Below are positions 33,690 through 44,598 of a stretch of 64,000 bases of DNA, one piece after another. Each line of letters starts with the position of its first letter. The first letter of the stretch is position 1. A model generated the notes under the pieces. The model did not search any database. It was not told where the DNA came from and saw nothing but the letters and a program-made list of their open reading frames with translations. The translations under genes were made by a program, and so were the position numbers. The stretch comes from Coptis chinensis (taxonomy: Eukaryota > Streptophyta > Magnoliopsida > Ranunculales > Ranunculaceae), in assembly GCA_015680905.1 (NCBI GenBank), contig CM027377.1, forward strand, positions 64,563,501 through 64,627,500, in the 5' to 3' direction.

Positions 33690-34198
33690 ATGAGGCATAA
33701 CATCAGCCGCTAAATAATTTTATTTATGTCCGTGATACCATGGTGATGAAAAATAGCATACGATGCTCATCGGGGAAAAGAGTCGTATGGACTCGTAATC
33801 ACTACTATCGCCATTTGTAAGTCTAGATAAGTGGTCGGCAACCACGTTTTCGACCCCCTCTTTTGTCCTTTATTTCTAATGTGAACTCTTGCGGGAGAAG
33901 AATCCATCGGATTAATCTCTCGCTTAGCATCCTTCTTTGCAAGAAGGTACCTATGGTGCATGGTCCGGTAAACTAAAGTTTTAGAACCAACCAAATAAGG
34001 ACGAAACTTATCTAGAGCATAAATGACAGCTAAGAATTCTTTTTCAGTAGTTGTATAATTCCGTTGAGCGTCGTTTAATGTTTTACTAGCATAATAAATG
34101 ACAGTGGACTTATTATCTATTTTTACGTCCTAAGACAAAGACCAACCGTGATAGTCACTAGCATCACACATGAGTTCGAAGGTTTAGACCAATCGAGG
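33690..34198 (-). pseudogene. Element D RNase H domain, frameshifted
   Basis: RNase H removes the RNA strand during reverse transcription. Minus-strand blocks include YYASKTLNDAQRNYTTTEKE, FLAVIYALDKFRPYLVGSK and YLLAKKDAK, the standard connection/RNase H sequence of Ty3-gypsy elements. It directly follows RT. The downstream half changes frame. Confidence 0.78.
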
Positions 34199-35110
34199 TC
34201 AGATAATAGGTGCAGTGGTTAGGGCGGCTTTTAAGGTTTCAAAAGCCTGTTTACAGTTAAAATTAAAATCAAAGATGGCATCTTTCAAAAGGAGGTTAGT
34301 TAAAGGCCTAGCTATTTTCGAAAAATCCTTGATGAAACGCCTATAAAACCCTGCATGGCCTAGAAAGGCTCTAATCTCACGGACAGTCCGTGGTTTAGGT
34401 AGGGTCGCTATCTTATCTAGTTTGGCTTTATCTACTTCGATGCCATCACTAGATACAATATGACCTAGTACTATGCCCTTTTTGACCATGAAATGACACT
34501 TTTCCCAATTTAAAACGAGGCTCTTTTCTTCACACCGTGTCAAGACCTTAGAGAAAGTTAGGCGGGCATTCTCGTAAAGGAGTCTCCATAGATAGAAAAA
34601 TCATCCATGAACACTTCCATAAAGCGTTCTACCATGTCACTAAATATATGAAGCATACATCATTTGGAAGGTACCGTGAGCATTACAAAGGCCAAAAGGC
34701 ATTCGTTTATAGGCATATGTTCCGGGGACATGTGAAGGTTGTCTTTTCTTGGTCATCAATATCAATAATAATCTGAAAATAGCCGAGTAGCCATCCAGAA
34801 AACAATAAAAGCATGACCAGCTAGACGCTCTAGCATCCGGATCTATAAATGGTAAGGGAAAGTGATCCTTTCGTGTCATAGCATTTAAACGCCTCAGAAT
34901 CAATACAGATTCTCCATTTCATAGGACCTTGAGTGACAACATAGTCACCCTTCCCGTTACGTACCATGGTAATTCCCGACTTCTTAGGAACTACATGAAT
35001 GGGACTTACCCATTCGCTATCGGAGATTGGGTATATAATACCCGCGATCCAAAGAATCGCAAGACTTCTTCCCTAACCACCTCTTTCATGGCGGGGTTCA
35101 AGCGCCGAGG
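34199..35110 (-). pseudogene. Element D reverse transcriptase, frameshifted
   Basis: RT copies the element RNA to DNA. Two open blocks remain. 34640-34903 has RKDHFPLPFID, YCFLDGYS and MPFGLCNAHGTFQ. 34199-34543 has LNWEKCHFMVKKGIVLGH, FLGHAGFYRRFIKDFSKIA and ARPLTNLL. The YVDD region between them (about 34560-34640) is frameshifted. The gene is a Ty3-gypsy, Athila-type polymerase. Confidence 0.85.
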
Positions 35111-35639
35111 TTCATGAGAAGTCTTTCGTTATCCTCCAAATGTATACGATGAGTGCAGACATTAGGGTCGATGCCCTTAATGTCAGCTAAGGACCAACCA
35201 ATCGCAGACCGATGTTCCCTAATCACCCTTATTAAAGATGTCTCTTCATCTTTAGTTAGCAGAGAAGATATAATTATCGGGTGACTACCATCCGGATCAA
35301 GTTGAATATATTTTAACTCCCGGGAAGAGGTTTAGTAACCGGTGTGTGTAATGTCCGTTGATGTTTCATAAGTGTCCTTATCTTGTGTAATGAATACTTG
35401 CTTAGGTAGCAAGTCTTCATACTCAGTATATGGAGCAACCGACGGGTCTACAATTGGTGTGGACTCCAAGATGGTGTTGACCTCCTCTAAGTAGGAGTCA
35501 TTCACAAAATCAGAAGTTCCAAAAGAAAGGAATTTGTACATATTGTTTTCGTGAAACGTGTTGTTAAAATAATCTTGAGCTAAACTCTCGATCATGCTAA
35601 CCTCCCCATCTATAGATCTAATCCGGGTAATCGCTTTCA

Positions 35640-36110
35640 TCATTTTAAAAACATTTACCCTCATTTAAAGATGGCCAAAAGATAAGGACATCTTTCCATC
35701 GCGACAATTTATAAGCGCATTGGCGGTTGCCAAGAAGAAGGGCGCCCTAAGATGATTGGTACAGAGTCATTAGCGACTTCTCAGATCGAGGATAACAAAA
35801 TCAGCCAGGATAGTAGAAATCCCGAACCTTAACAAGCACGTTTTCCACTACACCTTTAGGATACTTAATTGACCGTCCGCTAATTGCAACGCTATTTTTG
35901 TAGGTTGCATTTCGTAGACCTATTTGTTTATACAAGTAATACGGGAGTAAGTTAACACCTCCCCCGTGTCTAATAAAGCGTCGCCGCGTGTGGGAATCTC
36001 CTAAGGTGCATTTTACAAGATGGATCGACCGTGGTCCTTGTACTTAACAATTCCATTATTTTCGGATAAAGTTGGGAACCGCTCGTTAAAAGGCGCTCTT
36101 TGGGTATGTT
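35640..36110 (-). pseudogene. Element D aspartic protease, frameshifted
   Basis: The active site DTG is at 35962-35970 (minus) but reads DTGGGVNLLP instead of DTGASVNLLP, two bases from the family form. RSIKYPKGVVEN and DFYYP follow. The flap end and its flank are frameshifted. Confidence 0.7.
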
Positions 36111-36639
36111 CGCCTTTACGCCTAGTAGTGCACAACTCTTTAAGAAACTTAGCGTGGTTAGGAAGCTTTTAATAGCTCGAGAAAAGGGAGGTTTATCGTT
36201 AGATTCTTGAAAACGCTCCTAATTTCCTCAAAGTTTGTATCCCTAGTTAGCATGGCTAATTTTCGAGGGAACGGTGGTTTCGCTTCTATATTTCGTGCGA
36301 TATGGCTCTACTTGCCGCGGTAACCTTGGCTTTCGGTTTCTTTGGTTGTGGTTTAACCGGTACCTCTACCGTGGTAGGCTCTTCGGGTTTCTATTGGCGG
36401 TATCTAGTTCGATATCCGTGTAGGAGTATCGATGGGGTAACTACAGCGTAGTTACTTTGTTATCAACCACTCTTCCGTAATCCGGAGAGTGGTGATGGCA
36501 TTTTAGGTCACCTACGATTGTAGTTTCCGCACTAGAATTACCGTTTACCTCAAAGGCCGTGGTTTGCCGTTTTAGGGTTTGGTATCGGTTGACCCGAAAC
36601 ACGCCTTTTGGTCTTTTTGGGCTAACCGTTGTATGCCCC

Positions 36640-37963
36640 GATTTATGGATTGTAAGATCTGTTGGTTTGATTGAGTCATTGTCCGGAAAAGTTGTTGGGT
36701 AACTTGTATAAAGGCGCCTATACGATCCGGTTGTGTAGGTGTAGTAGTCACGCGTGGTGCGACCGAACTATCTCTCGTTGATTATTTATGGGTGGGTTGT
36801 GATAGTTATTATTATTAACCGAACGATACCTCTATTGGTATTATAATTATTATAATTATTTCGACCTTGTGCTTGACCTTGCCTAGGTTGCGGCTTTGGT
36901 TGTTATAATTATTATAATTCCCTTGACTTTGTCCTTGTCCTTGCCTAAGTGGAGCTTGGTTATAATTGTTTGCTTGCCTAACGTTTTGATTATCAGACTC
37001 GGAGGCGTTATTTTGTTGATTATTTCTCCAACCGGGGAAGTTGGGATGTTGTTCCAAGGGTTAGGAATAGGATAGTTATTAATAGAGTAAACATTATCTT
37101 GCTCTAGTGGTTGTTGTTCATAAGCTAGAGGACAATAATTGTCGTGGTGCTCGACTCAAACAGAAATTACATGGGTTGGAGTTTACATTCATGACGGGAT
37201 AGGCTTTTGTTGAACGAAATAGCCTCCACTTTTTTAGTTAGAGATTCGAGTAAATTTTTAAGTTCGGATCGGTTTTATTCTCAAACATACTAGCGGGGCG
37301 TTGACCGTTGAAGAAGAACTAGCGGAGCGGGAATATCATCACCCCCAATTATTATTCCGCTTAGTTTGGTCTTCTAAAAATTTGTAAGCCTCCGAGGCTC
37401 CTTTACTTAGGAAACTACCCCATTCATTATGTCAAGGACTTCTTTATGGTGATGTTGAAGTCCTTTGAAAAGGCAACGAACTAACGTGTCTTTGCTAGGT
37501 TATGGTGTGGACACTCTATAAGGAGATCGGTGAACGATTCCATGCCTCGAAAATGATTCATGAGGGTTCCGCCGGAAGAAATGAATCTTGGAAAGCATTT
37601 CATCCGTCTTTAGGGTGGGTAAAAATGTTCCATAAACAAACAACAAGTTTAGCCCACGGCGGTTCATTAATTAGGGCGCTTGGGCAGTTAACCAAGACGC
37701 CTTTATCGGCTAATGTGAAAGGAAATACCCTTAGTTTAATCGTTCGCACCAACCGTAGGATGGTGGAATGTTGTAAGGACTTGTTCAATCCCACGATGTA
37801 AAGCCGATAGGGTTTTCATGGTCTAACCCATGAAAAACGGGTAACAGATTAAATATATTTGGGGATTCAAAAATCCCCGTTGGTCTGCTAGAACGATGCA
37901 AGACTTAGGGCTATCGCCAAAGCTTTGTAGAAGCCCGGAGAGAGGAGTCTCTTTCTTCACCAT
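36640..37963 (-). pseudogene. Element D gag, frameshifted
   Basis: The ATG at 37963 (MVKKETPLS) matches gag starts of A, B and C. Capsid fragments lie at 37600-37794. The nucleocapsid-like part (36815-37057) has QAPLRQGQGQSQGNYNNYNNQ. The Cys-His knuckle near 37160 is disrupted. It lies just inside the 5' LTR and leader. Confidence 0.72.
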
Positions 37964-38329
37964 TATGTCGTATGGTGTGTGTAATAGTAGCTAGAGGTGT
38001 CGTGGGTGGTGTACTAGATAGACTTGTTTGTTGCCGTGTAATTACGTTTTTGTTGTTTTTGTTCGACTGGACCTTAATCTCATGCAAGACTAAGTTAAGC
38101 TTTAACTAAACATGCAACACTCCAAACAATTCCGATATACTAGTAGAAAACCTCTAACTAGAAATGCGAGGTATGGAAGAAAGGAATACCGATAGCGCCC
38201 TTGCTTCGCTTTATGAATAGCGCCTTGTGTAATGCTGCGTGTTCAAGGTATATATAAGAGATTAGAACACTGAAAAACTTGACAACTCGAAGTTCGAATC
38301 AAACCGTGGAAATCCTGAATTTTTGAGAG

Positions 38330-38535
38330 AAGGGCGGGCGCGCTCTATCTTGCATGCTGGGCGCCAAGGCAAAGTCGAAGCTCAAGAACTTAGCTGGTCG
38401 CGCTCTTTGATGCTGGCGCTACTGTTGTAAACGAGAATTCCAAGAACTTAGCGGTGGTCGGCTCTCTTGGCGCTCCGTTGTAAACGAGAATTCCAAGAAC
38501 TTAGCGCTGGTCGCGCCTTTCTTTGATGCGGCCGT
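38330..38535 (-). repeat. GC-rich GCGC leader block before ORF1, element D
   Basis: Minus-strand GAGCGCGACCAGCGCTAAG-like units are separated by 'ttcttggaattctcgtttac' spacers; two units are near-exact copies (about 38417-38452 and 38462-38510). Confidence 0.66.
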
Positions 38536-38667
38536 GAATTTTCTCGCTGAATTTTTCCAAACTGAAACGGCAACCACAAGATGAATCAAACAAGGGTGGG
38601 TGGGTTTAATGGGACTTAAAATAACTACTTCTACAAAGAAAACGATGCTAAAGTGCAACTAAGATAG

Positions 38668-38676
38668 ATGGCGCCA
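38668..38676 (-). promoter_or_regulatory. Primer-binding site, element D
   Basis: Minus-strand TGGCGCC plus AT, two bases inside the 5' LTR, matches the first bases complementary to tRNA-Asp. The following GCTGCC seen in A and B is missing. Confidence 0.6.
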
Positions 38677-38678
38677 TT

Positions 38679-40019
38679 TGATAATAGTAAAATGGATAAT
38701 TTACCTACTTAAATGAACGATGAATCCAAACGTAAGTAAACTAAACTTAGTTCTAGATAACGAAGTCTATTATCAAGACTTCTACTCTCAATGCGAATTG
38801 CACTAAATGGAGTAATGAAGTTCGCTCCACTCCTAGTTCTCTAGCACGGATTGTTTTCTAAGTCTAACTAGTCAGCCCTTAAGTCAATGAGAGCTTTTAC
38901 TTAAATATTATACTCACGATACTTAATTAAGATGATTACTAGAAATTAACTACAAATGCTATGGAAATACTATTGTTTGACTCTAGATAAAGGAATTAGA
39001 GGGGAATCGAATCCACCTCGAATCTAACTTAATGACCTAGCATAGATTGTGGTATCTCGATTCTTACGTTTTCCAAGGCAAGAATTCGAGTCTAATCCCT
39101 AGTTTTCATGGCATTTCTACTAAGTACTAACTAGCATGTGAGGTCAGCCCACCCATTCTCATGGCTTAAACACGACCTTCTATAGTGGAATAGATTCTAC
39201 AATGTTTCTATACTAAACAACTAAGTTTTCATCAAGGCTTCATCAACCCCTCTAATGGAGGTTTAGCCTTGAGTCATCAATCTAACATTTACCATTGAAT
39301 CTAAACTAAACATAATGTGAGAAATTGAGAATTACTTAATTTAGCAATAATGAATCTAATTTAATGGCTGGAATAAAACAATGACAAGAATTGAATTTAG
39401 ATCTAAAATGGAAATGACAAATTCGAACTTGATAAAAATACTACTTTATTTATCTAATCAATCAAGAACAATGATTCAGAGATTTAATCTAAAACAAGAA
39501 TTTAAATGGAACTAAAACTTAATTTAATTAATAAAACTAGATCTAGAATTCTATATCTTAATTTAGGTCTAACTAGCTACCATTAACAAAGAGCTAAGCT
39601 TTTGTTTTTATACATCCAGATCCAAAATTCGTGCATGGGCTTGGAGCCATGGGTTGGGCCAGAGAATCAGGCCCAAAAAGGCCTCTTCAGCTGCAGTTGG
39701 CTTCCATAGACTTTTCGTCCACTTCTGCTCCTCTGATTGGGTCAAGGCTTAGACCATTGCAAAGCTCTTTCCGAGCCGGTCGTTTTGACATAAGGTAGGC
39801 CTCAATCCGAGGTCTGAGTCCAAAGATATGGCATTCGGAAGTTCAGCTGACTTTTGCTCCTTTATCTCGCTAAAGTGGCACATTTCTCAAGATAATGGAC
39901 TTTGAAGCCTGAAATGCATAAAAACACGTAATCAGTATTAACTCTTACTTATTATTCGCATAATTGGTCTAACAGTATGATTATTAAGGGGTTAAAACTA
40001 CAGTTTTGGGCTCTTATCA
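38679..40019 (-). repeat. Element D 5' LTR (1341 bp)
   Basis: Same sequence as 25367-26701 with very few differences. Minus-strand start at 40019; TATA box at 39605-39612. Confidence 0.92.
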
Positions 40020-40024
40020 ACAAA

Positions 40025-40408
40025 CTATTTGACACCTTCATTTTCAGAATTGAGACAGTCCCTACACACACAATGAATGAGTTCGGTGCTAAAACCATAT
40101 CCTCATTGTGTACAGGCTGTCTTTCTACAACTTATCCATATCCACCATATTCTCCACAACCATTCACTTTTCCACACTTATTTATTAAAACACCTACTCA
40201 TTCAAAAATTAAAAAGAAGGTGCATGATAGGTTACACAATAGGGTAATCCGACTTCGTTTTCATTCCACTAGGCTGCGTCGTAGAAAATCTTGGTGCTTG
40301 ATTGTGTTTGGATATGTTTTCTGTGATATTTATTTATGGAATGATCCACAACTATTTCGGTTGTTGATATATGATCAACCTGCATGTTCATACATATGTT
40401 TTAGATAA
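40025..40408 (+). pseudogene. Element B ORF1 tail, part 3' of nested D
   Basis: This continues the frame interrupted at 25366. It holds a Pro/Tyr-rich stretch (TYPYPPYSPQP), a basic segment (KIKKKVHDRLHNR) and the tail LRRRKSWCLIVFGYVF plus LYLWNDPQLFRLL, ending TAA at 40406-40408. A (to 14926) and C (to 53059) have the same tail. It stands where RT would begin in an autonomous element. The hydrophobic segment after the basic cluster could be a membrane anchor; that is a guess. Confidence 0.65.
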
Positions 40409-40807
40409 AGTCTCGAAAGTATCCGACTATAAACGACTCAAATTCTGTGTTTGGTGCACTTCCTTTCACTTTAATATATTGGTGAGTGCACCATTAAGGT
40501 AACCGGGCCCTCCCTATGGAGTGTGTGGCTGTAAGTACCGGATCCTAAGTCCACGGTTCACATAGTTCACGTTTTCCACTCTTGCATGTTTTTCTCGGAT
40601 TTTTGAGTCATGTTTCTCTATGGTGTGAATTATATCTTTATTGCTTATTGTTTTTCCTTCTAAAAATAAAATAAATAATAAATAAATAAAAATAATAAAA
40701 ATAAATAAAAATAAAAATACACATAGTAATCTAGGAAGTCTCGGGAATCTGACTTTAAAAGACCCACTGCTAAAAACAAATTTTCTAAGCTTCGTTGTAA
40801 AAATTTG

Positions 40808-40817
40808 TTTGGGGTGG
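40808..40817 (+). promoter_or_regulatory. Oligopurine tract (i) with stem, element B
   Basis: TTTGGGGTGG; AACAAATTTT (about 40775) pairs with AAAATTTGTT adjoining it. Confidence 0.55.
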
Positions 40818-41159
40818 GTGTTAAATGTTTCCGCATACTAAAATGTTTTATGTCCCATTAGAGTTGCTTAGGGCGTTTTATTGTATTACGATTCGGATTG
40901 ACATAATCTATTAATTTAGAGTTCATTCGTTCAAGATAACTTACGCCATGTATGACTTCGAGGCATTTTCCACTATCTCGTATGTCATCTGAAGTCGGAA
41001 GAGAGTGTTTTATGGATCATTGGATAGGAAATTCTCTCCTGATCATTTCCATATCTCATTCGCAAAAATCGGACCGGTAACGAAGCGGCAATTTTGAATT
41101 GAAATTCGCGAAAAAAATGAAAAAAAAAAAAAAATCAAAAATTTCGATTTTGGGCTTGG

Positions 41160-41205
41160 GCCCAACCCGCACCCACGGCCAGCGCGCTCGCACCCTTACC
41201 TTCTC
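41160..41205 (+). repeat. GC-rich GCGC motif before ORF2, element B
   Basis: CCCGCACCCACGGCCAGCGCGCTCGCACCC, weaker than the ORF1 and ORF3 blocks but in the same relative place, about 310 bp before ORF2. Confidence 0.45.
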
Positions 41206-41512
41206 ACCATCAGTTCATCGTTTTCATCTTCCATTCCGCCATTAACAAAGCTCCAAAACCTAAAACAAAATAAAAATTAAAAAGAAAATACAATAAACCC
41301 ACGCCCAAAATCAAATCCTAACCCCAAATCTTCTCTAAAACCAAACCACCACAACCCCCACCGATTTTTAAATCACTAAAACCACCGAAATTTACAAATT
41401 TTTGGTCTTTGCGCCTACCACCACTCCACCACCACCTTCGCTCTTTCAGTCGGTCAATTTAAACCACCACCACCACATCATATTTAAACCCTCACTCCAT
41501 TCCAAACACTAG

Positions 41513-42618
41513 ATGGCTCAACAACTTGAATTATACCGGAGCAAGTTTTCATCGCCGACCACTTGGCGCCGCTTTTACGGTGACGAAAATGGCTAGTAGA
41601 GACTGGGGTAGTTTGTGGTATTTTCGACGAAGCCTTCTACCATGAAGACTTGGTCCGACGGTTCTACAACACCAGGGAGTTAGAGGGGAGTAGGATTTTG
41701 TGATGGTAAGGAAGAAGAGGAGGAGTTGACTCATCGATCGTTAGTTGAGATTCTAGGCATTCCGCCTAGAATCCATCTCGATGCCACTTCTACAGGAGCC
41801 CCGGTTTGACGGGTAGAGCCTCGATGGGTGGATGTCATCAATGGGAGCTACAATAGAAACTCCCATTGTGTTCGCCAGCATCCCTCGGGACCAACCACCG
41901 GGCTATGACCCGATTGGATTGGTCGGAATGTCCTAGGGAAGGACAAGGTCGGCGACATCGGTCCGACCTGCCTCCCGTCTTATGGGTACTCCAGGGAGCG
42001 TATAACGATTTCTGTATCTTGGAGTTTTGCTGAGAGCATGATTAGGGGGTCGGAAAGTCTTTGGCACCTCTTCCCGTGTTAATCACCAAGATCATCTTGA
42101 AGATGAAAGCAGCGGCTCCGATGGGATTTTACATTACCCTGCACCGTAACACGCGTATCTATAGGGAGTGTGTCCAACAAGTTTGGAGGAGGGCTGAGGA
42201 TAGAGAAGAAGAAAAAGAGGATGGTGGAGCTGAGAATGAAGAGGAGGCTGGGGGACATCAGGATGCCTCCGAGGATGAGGAAGACTTGACCTGCTTTGAT
42301 GCGGATGCCTTCCAGAGGTGTTGGTCTGATGCAGAATGCATGGCTATGCTTCATAGGGGCATGCGTTCACTAAACACTATCTGTGCAGACCTCCGGACTC
42401 GACAAGCGACTATTCATCACAACTTCGAGATCCGCACCCAGAGAGAGGATGAGAGATGGGAGCAAGTGAGATGGAGGGAGGCCCAGCTTTTAGAGTGGAC
42501 ATGCTTGCACGCCTTCCCACCTCATCAGACTCGCTTCGAGGACACACGCCATTACGAGGCATGGCGTCGTCGACGATTTAAGCGATCTATCAAGGCTGGA
42601 CCTTCGGGGAGCCCGTGA
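41513..42618 (+). pseudogene. Element B ORF2, ATHILA ORF-1-like protein
   Basis: The ATG at 41513 starts MAQQLE. The N-terminal third is broken by indels but matches E (DWGSLWYF-like and EDLVRRFYNT blocks). The frame 42061-42618 is open: APLPVLITKIILKMKAA, an acidic run with EEEAGGHQDASEDEEDL, then DADAFQRCWSDAECMAML and RSLNTICADLRTRQATIHH. A charged coiled-coil-like C-terminus ends at 42618. Conservation of this block with E, at the protein level, supports a real gene. Function unknown. Confidence 0.66.
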
Positions 42619-42843
42619 GCCACCACTAGAGTGTGCCCTCCGCCACCAGTGGCGAGGTGTTTAGAGAGTCTGAGGTTTGATAGTGGTTGTTGTTTTATTT
42701 ATTTTTGTTGTTTTTATTGTAATGTAATTTTTATTTTCGTATTTTGAATTTTGTAGTGAAAGGTACTCCGAATGAAATTTTAATATAAGGGGTTATTTTC
42801 AGTATGTGTGGTTGTTTCATATTGATCCCACCTTCCCAACTTG

Positions 42844-42854
42844 TTTGGGGGTGG
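42844..42854 (+). promoter_or_regulatory. Oligopurine tract (ii), element B
   Basis: TTTGGGGGTGG; CCCACC 14 nt upstream can pair with GGTGG. Confidence 0.5.
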
Positions 42855-43145
42855 TTTTATCAATTCAAGCTTTATTTTTATATATAACCCTAGTGTTAGA
42901 ATTTATTGCGGAGTAAGGTGAAAATATGGCCGTTTAGGCATATCTATGAGTGAGAATCATTGTAGGATGAAATTTAGATTAAATAGGTACATTCAATCAA
43001 AAAAATCAACCTAAAAGATACTGGGTTTGAATTAGAATCAAGAAAATGAGTTGTTTCCGTTTTCGGGTTTGGAAATTTTAGGATTTCCGGAAACTGCCGT
43101 AATTAGTTTTGGGAACTCTCCGATCCATTTTAGCAACTTTAAACC

Positions 43146-43153
43146 TATATAAA
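43146..43153 (+). promoter_or_regulatory. Possible internal TATA box upstream of ORF3, element B
   Basis: TATATAAA, with 'caatctatcctcacaactcacac' downstream; conserved in position in all copies. Confidence 0.5.
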
Positions 43154-43254
43154 CTTGATACAATCTATCCTCACAACTCACACTACACCTAAACTCCATC
43201 ACTCACCCTTCACACCCGCGATTCCCACGTTTCGTCTCCATTTTCGCAAATCTA

Positions 43255-43380
43255 AACTCGGGAGGCCAGCGCAAGGCAAAAGCGACTTCGCGCTAAAACA
43301 CTGGAATTCAAAACAAAAAGCGCCGACTTCAGCGCCCTAGTTGAGCTCGCATACGACTTCCGTGGACCAGAAATTTTCCA
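43255..43380 (+). repeat. GC-rich GCGC leader block before ORF3, element B
   Basis: GGCCAGCGCAAGGC, GCGACTTCGCGCT and AGCGCCGACTTCAGCGCCC units with 'cactggaattcaaaa' spacer; ends about 55 bp before the ORF3 ATG. Confidence 0.6.
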
Positions 43381-43433
43381 GTTTTTTGGCGTAGTACCGG
43401 TTGTTTTGCAGCTGTTCAGAGCGTAGTTTTGAG

Positions 43434-44355
43434 ATGACATCTCCTATAATAATACGAACGATCTTTCAAAGATTTGTTCCAAAGCACTACTTACGGTGCT
43501 TGGTTTCATGAGGTGATCACATACGTTGGGTGGGAACCTCTTATGGTAAGACCGGTGAACTTTATTCTCCAAAGACTTGCATCTTATTTTTATAATAACA
43601 GCATTTTCTTTGAGAGACCGGATGGAGAACAAGTGTTCTCCATCAACATTGACGATGAACCAATGGAAATTACCAGGTTCTTGCTAGCATTTGTTCTTGG
43701 ACTTACTATGCCCGGCCGAGATACAAGACCCATGGTGCTATTGGATTCGATAATATGCATGTCTACACTTATGAGTCTTTGCACGAGGCTTATGGGGCGG
43801 CATTTTTCAGATTGAGGACCAAGGGGACTATAACGTTGCCTTTGGTAGCCTGTTCATAAACATAGGAACTGTTATGTTTTGGATTATGCTAAACATTTTA
43901 GGGGAATGGCGTTTTTCTTCTATGAATGACGCCACTTGCAGCGTTTTCCTTGCTTTAGCCACGGGACGCCGGTTCTATGACCTTCCCAGAACTTTGATGT
44001 CTAGTTTAGCACGAGCCTATACCATGAGGCATAAGTACCTTCTTATGCCTGTTCTAATTTCACGTATTATGCTATGTTTCTTTCCTATTTTTTGTACACG
44101 TTTCACGGATTGGATTAGGGTAGACACGGTGCGACCCACCAATAGTCTTATTCGATCTTTCCGCAATGACTTGGCAAGGGTGGCGGATACAACCTCACAG
44201 GTTGCACCCTACACCCCATCGGACCAAGTGGCACTTAATAGGTTAGCAACCATAGATGATAAATGGCGTGAAGCCCGGCAAATTATCATAGCATGGGCAG
44301 GCTGAAGGAGCCTCACTTCTTTATAGAAGTGGAGAATGACGAAGATGACGAATAA
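43434..44355 (+). pseudogene. Element B ORF3, unknown 3' protein, most complete copy
   Basis: An ATG at 43434 (MTSPIII) to TAA at 44353-44355, about 305 codons with a few frameshifts. Blocks in order: TTYGAWFHEVITYVGWEPLM, YFYNNSIFFERPDGEQVFSI, DDEPMEITRFLLAFVLGLTM, a hydrophobic VMFWIMLNILG, CSVFLALATGRRFYDLPRTL, MRHKYLLMPVLISRIMLCFF, the PYTPSDQVALNRLA block and an acidic end (ENDEDDE). It is the best template for comparing A, C, D and E. No known domain is recognised. Conserved W, Y and D/E positions across four copies suggest a once-constrained protein. Confidence 0.66.
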
Positions 44356-44370
44356 CGGCTAGGAGTGGAG

Positions 44371-44507
44371 GTAAGTTTTAGTTTTCGTTAGTGTATGCTT
44401 ATGTCCCAAGCAATTTAATTACATTAACCCCATAATGGGTGGAACTCTTATAGAGTTGCGTCGGTTTTATTTCCTATATTAGTATGCGTTCTAACCTTGT
44501 TTTGCAG
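44371..44507 (+). other. Conserved 137-bp intron after ORF3 stop, element B
   Basis: Donor GGAG|GTAAGTTT, 15 nt after the stop; acceptor TTGTTTTGCAG|ATGTT. Confidence 0.65.
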
Positions 44508-44590
44508 ATGTTTTACGAATTTCACGCGCTTCAATGGTATTTTTCCTACCCTCTTTATTTAAATGCTTTGAGGACAAAGCATGCTTCTTG

Positions 44591-44598
44591 TTTGGGGG
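44591..44598 (+). promoter_or_regulatory. Oligopurine tract (iii) with AGGA hairpin, element B
   Basis: TTTGGGGG preceded by ATGCTTTG-AGGA-CAAAGCAT (44563-44582). Confidence 0.6.

Larger units (their letters stand above)
25367..40019 (-). mobile_element. Element D: full-length Athila-type LTR retrotransposon nested in B
   Basis: 14,653 bp, minus strand, perfect TSD ACAAA (25362-25366, 40020-40024). LTRs are 1335 and 1341 bp and almost identical. From right to left: 5' LTR, primer site, GC block, gag, protease, RT, RNase H, integrase, tract (i), GC block, ORF2, GC block, ORF3, intron, tract (iii), spacer, polypurine tract, 3' LTR. It is the only copy here with a polymerase region, so it represents the autonomous form, though its frames are now broken. 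It is younger than B. Confidence 0.93.
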
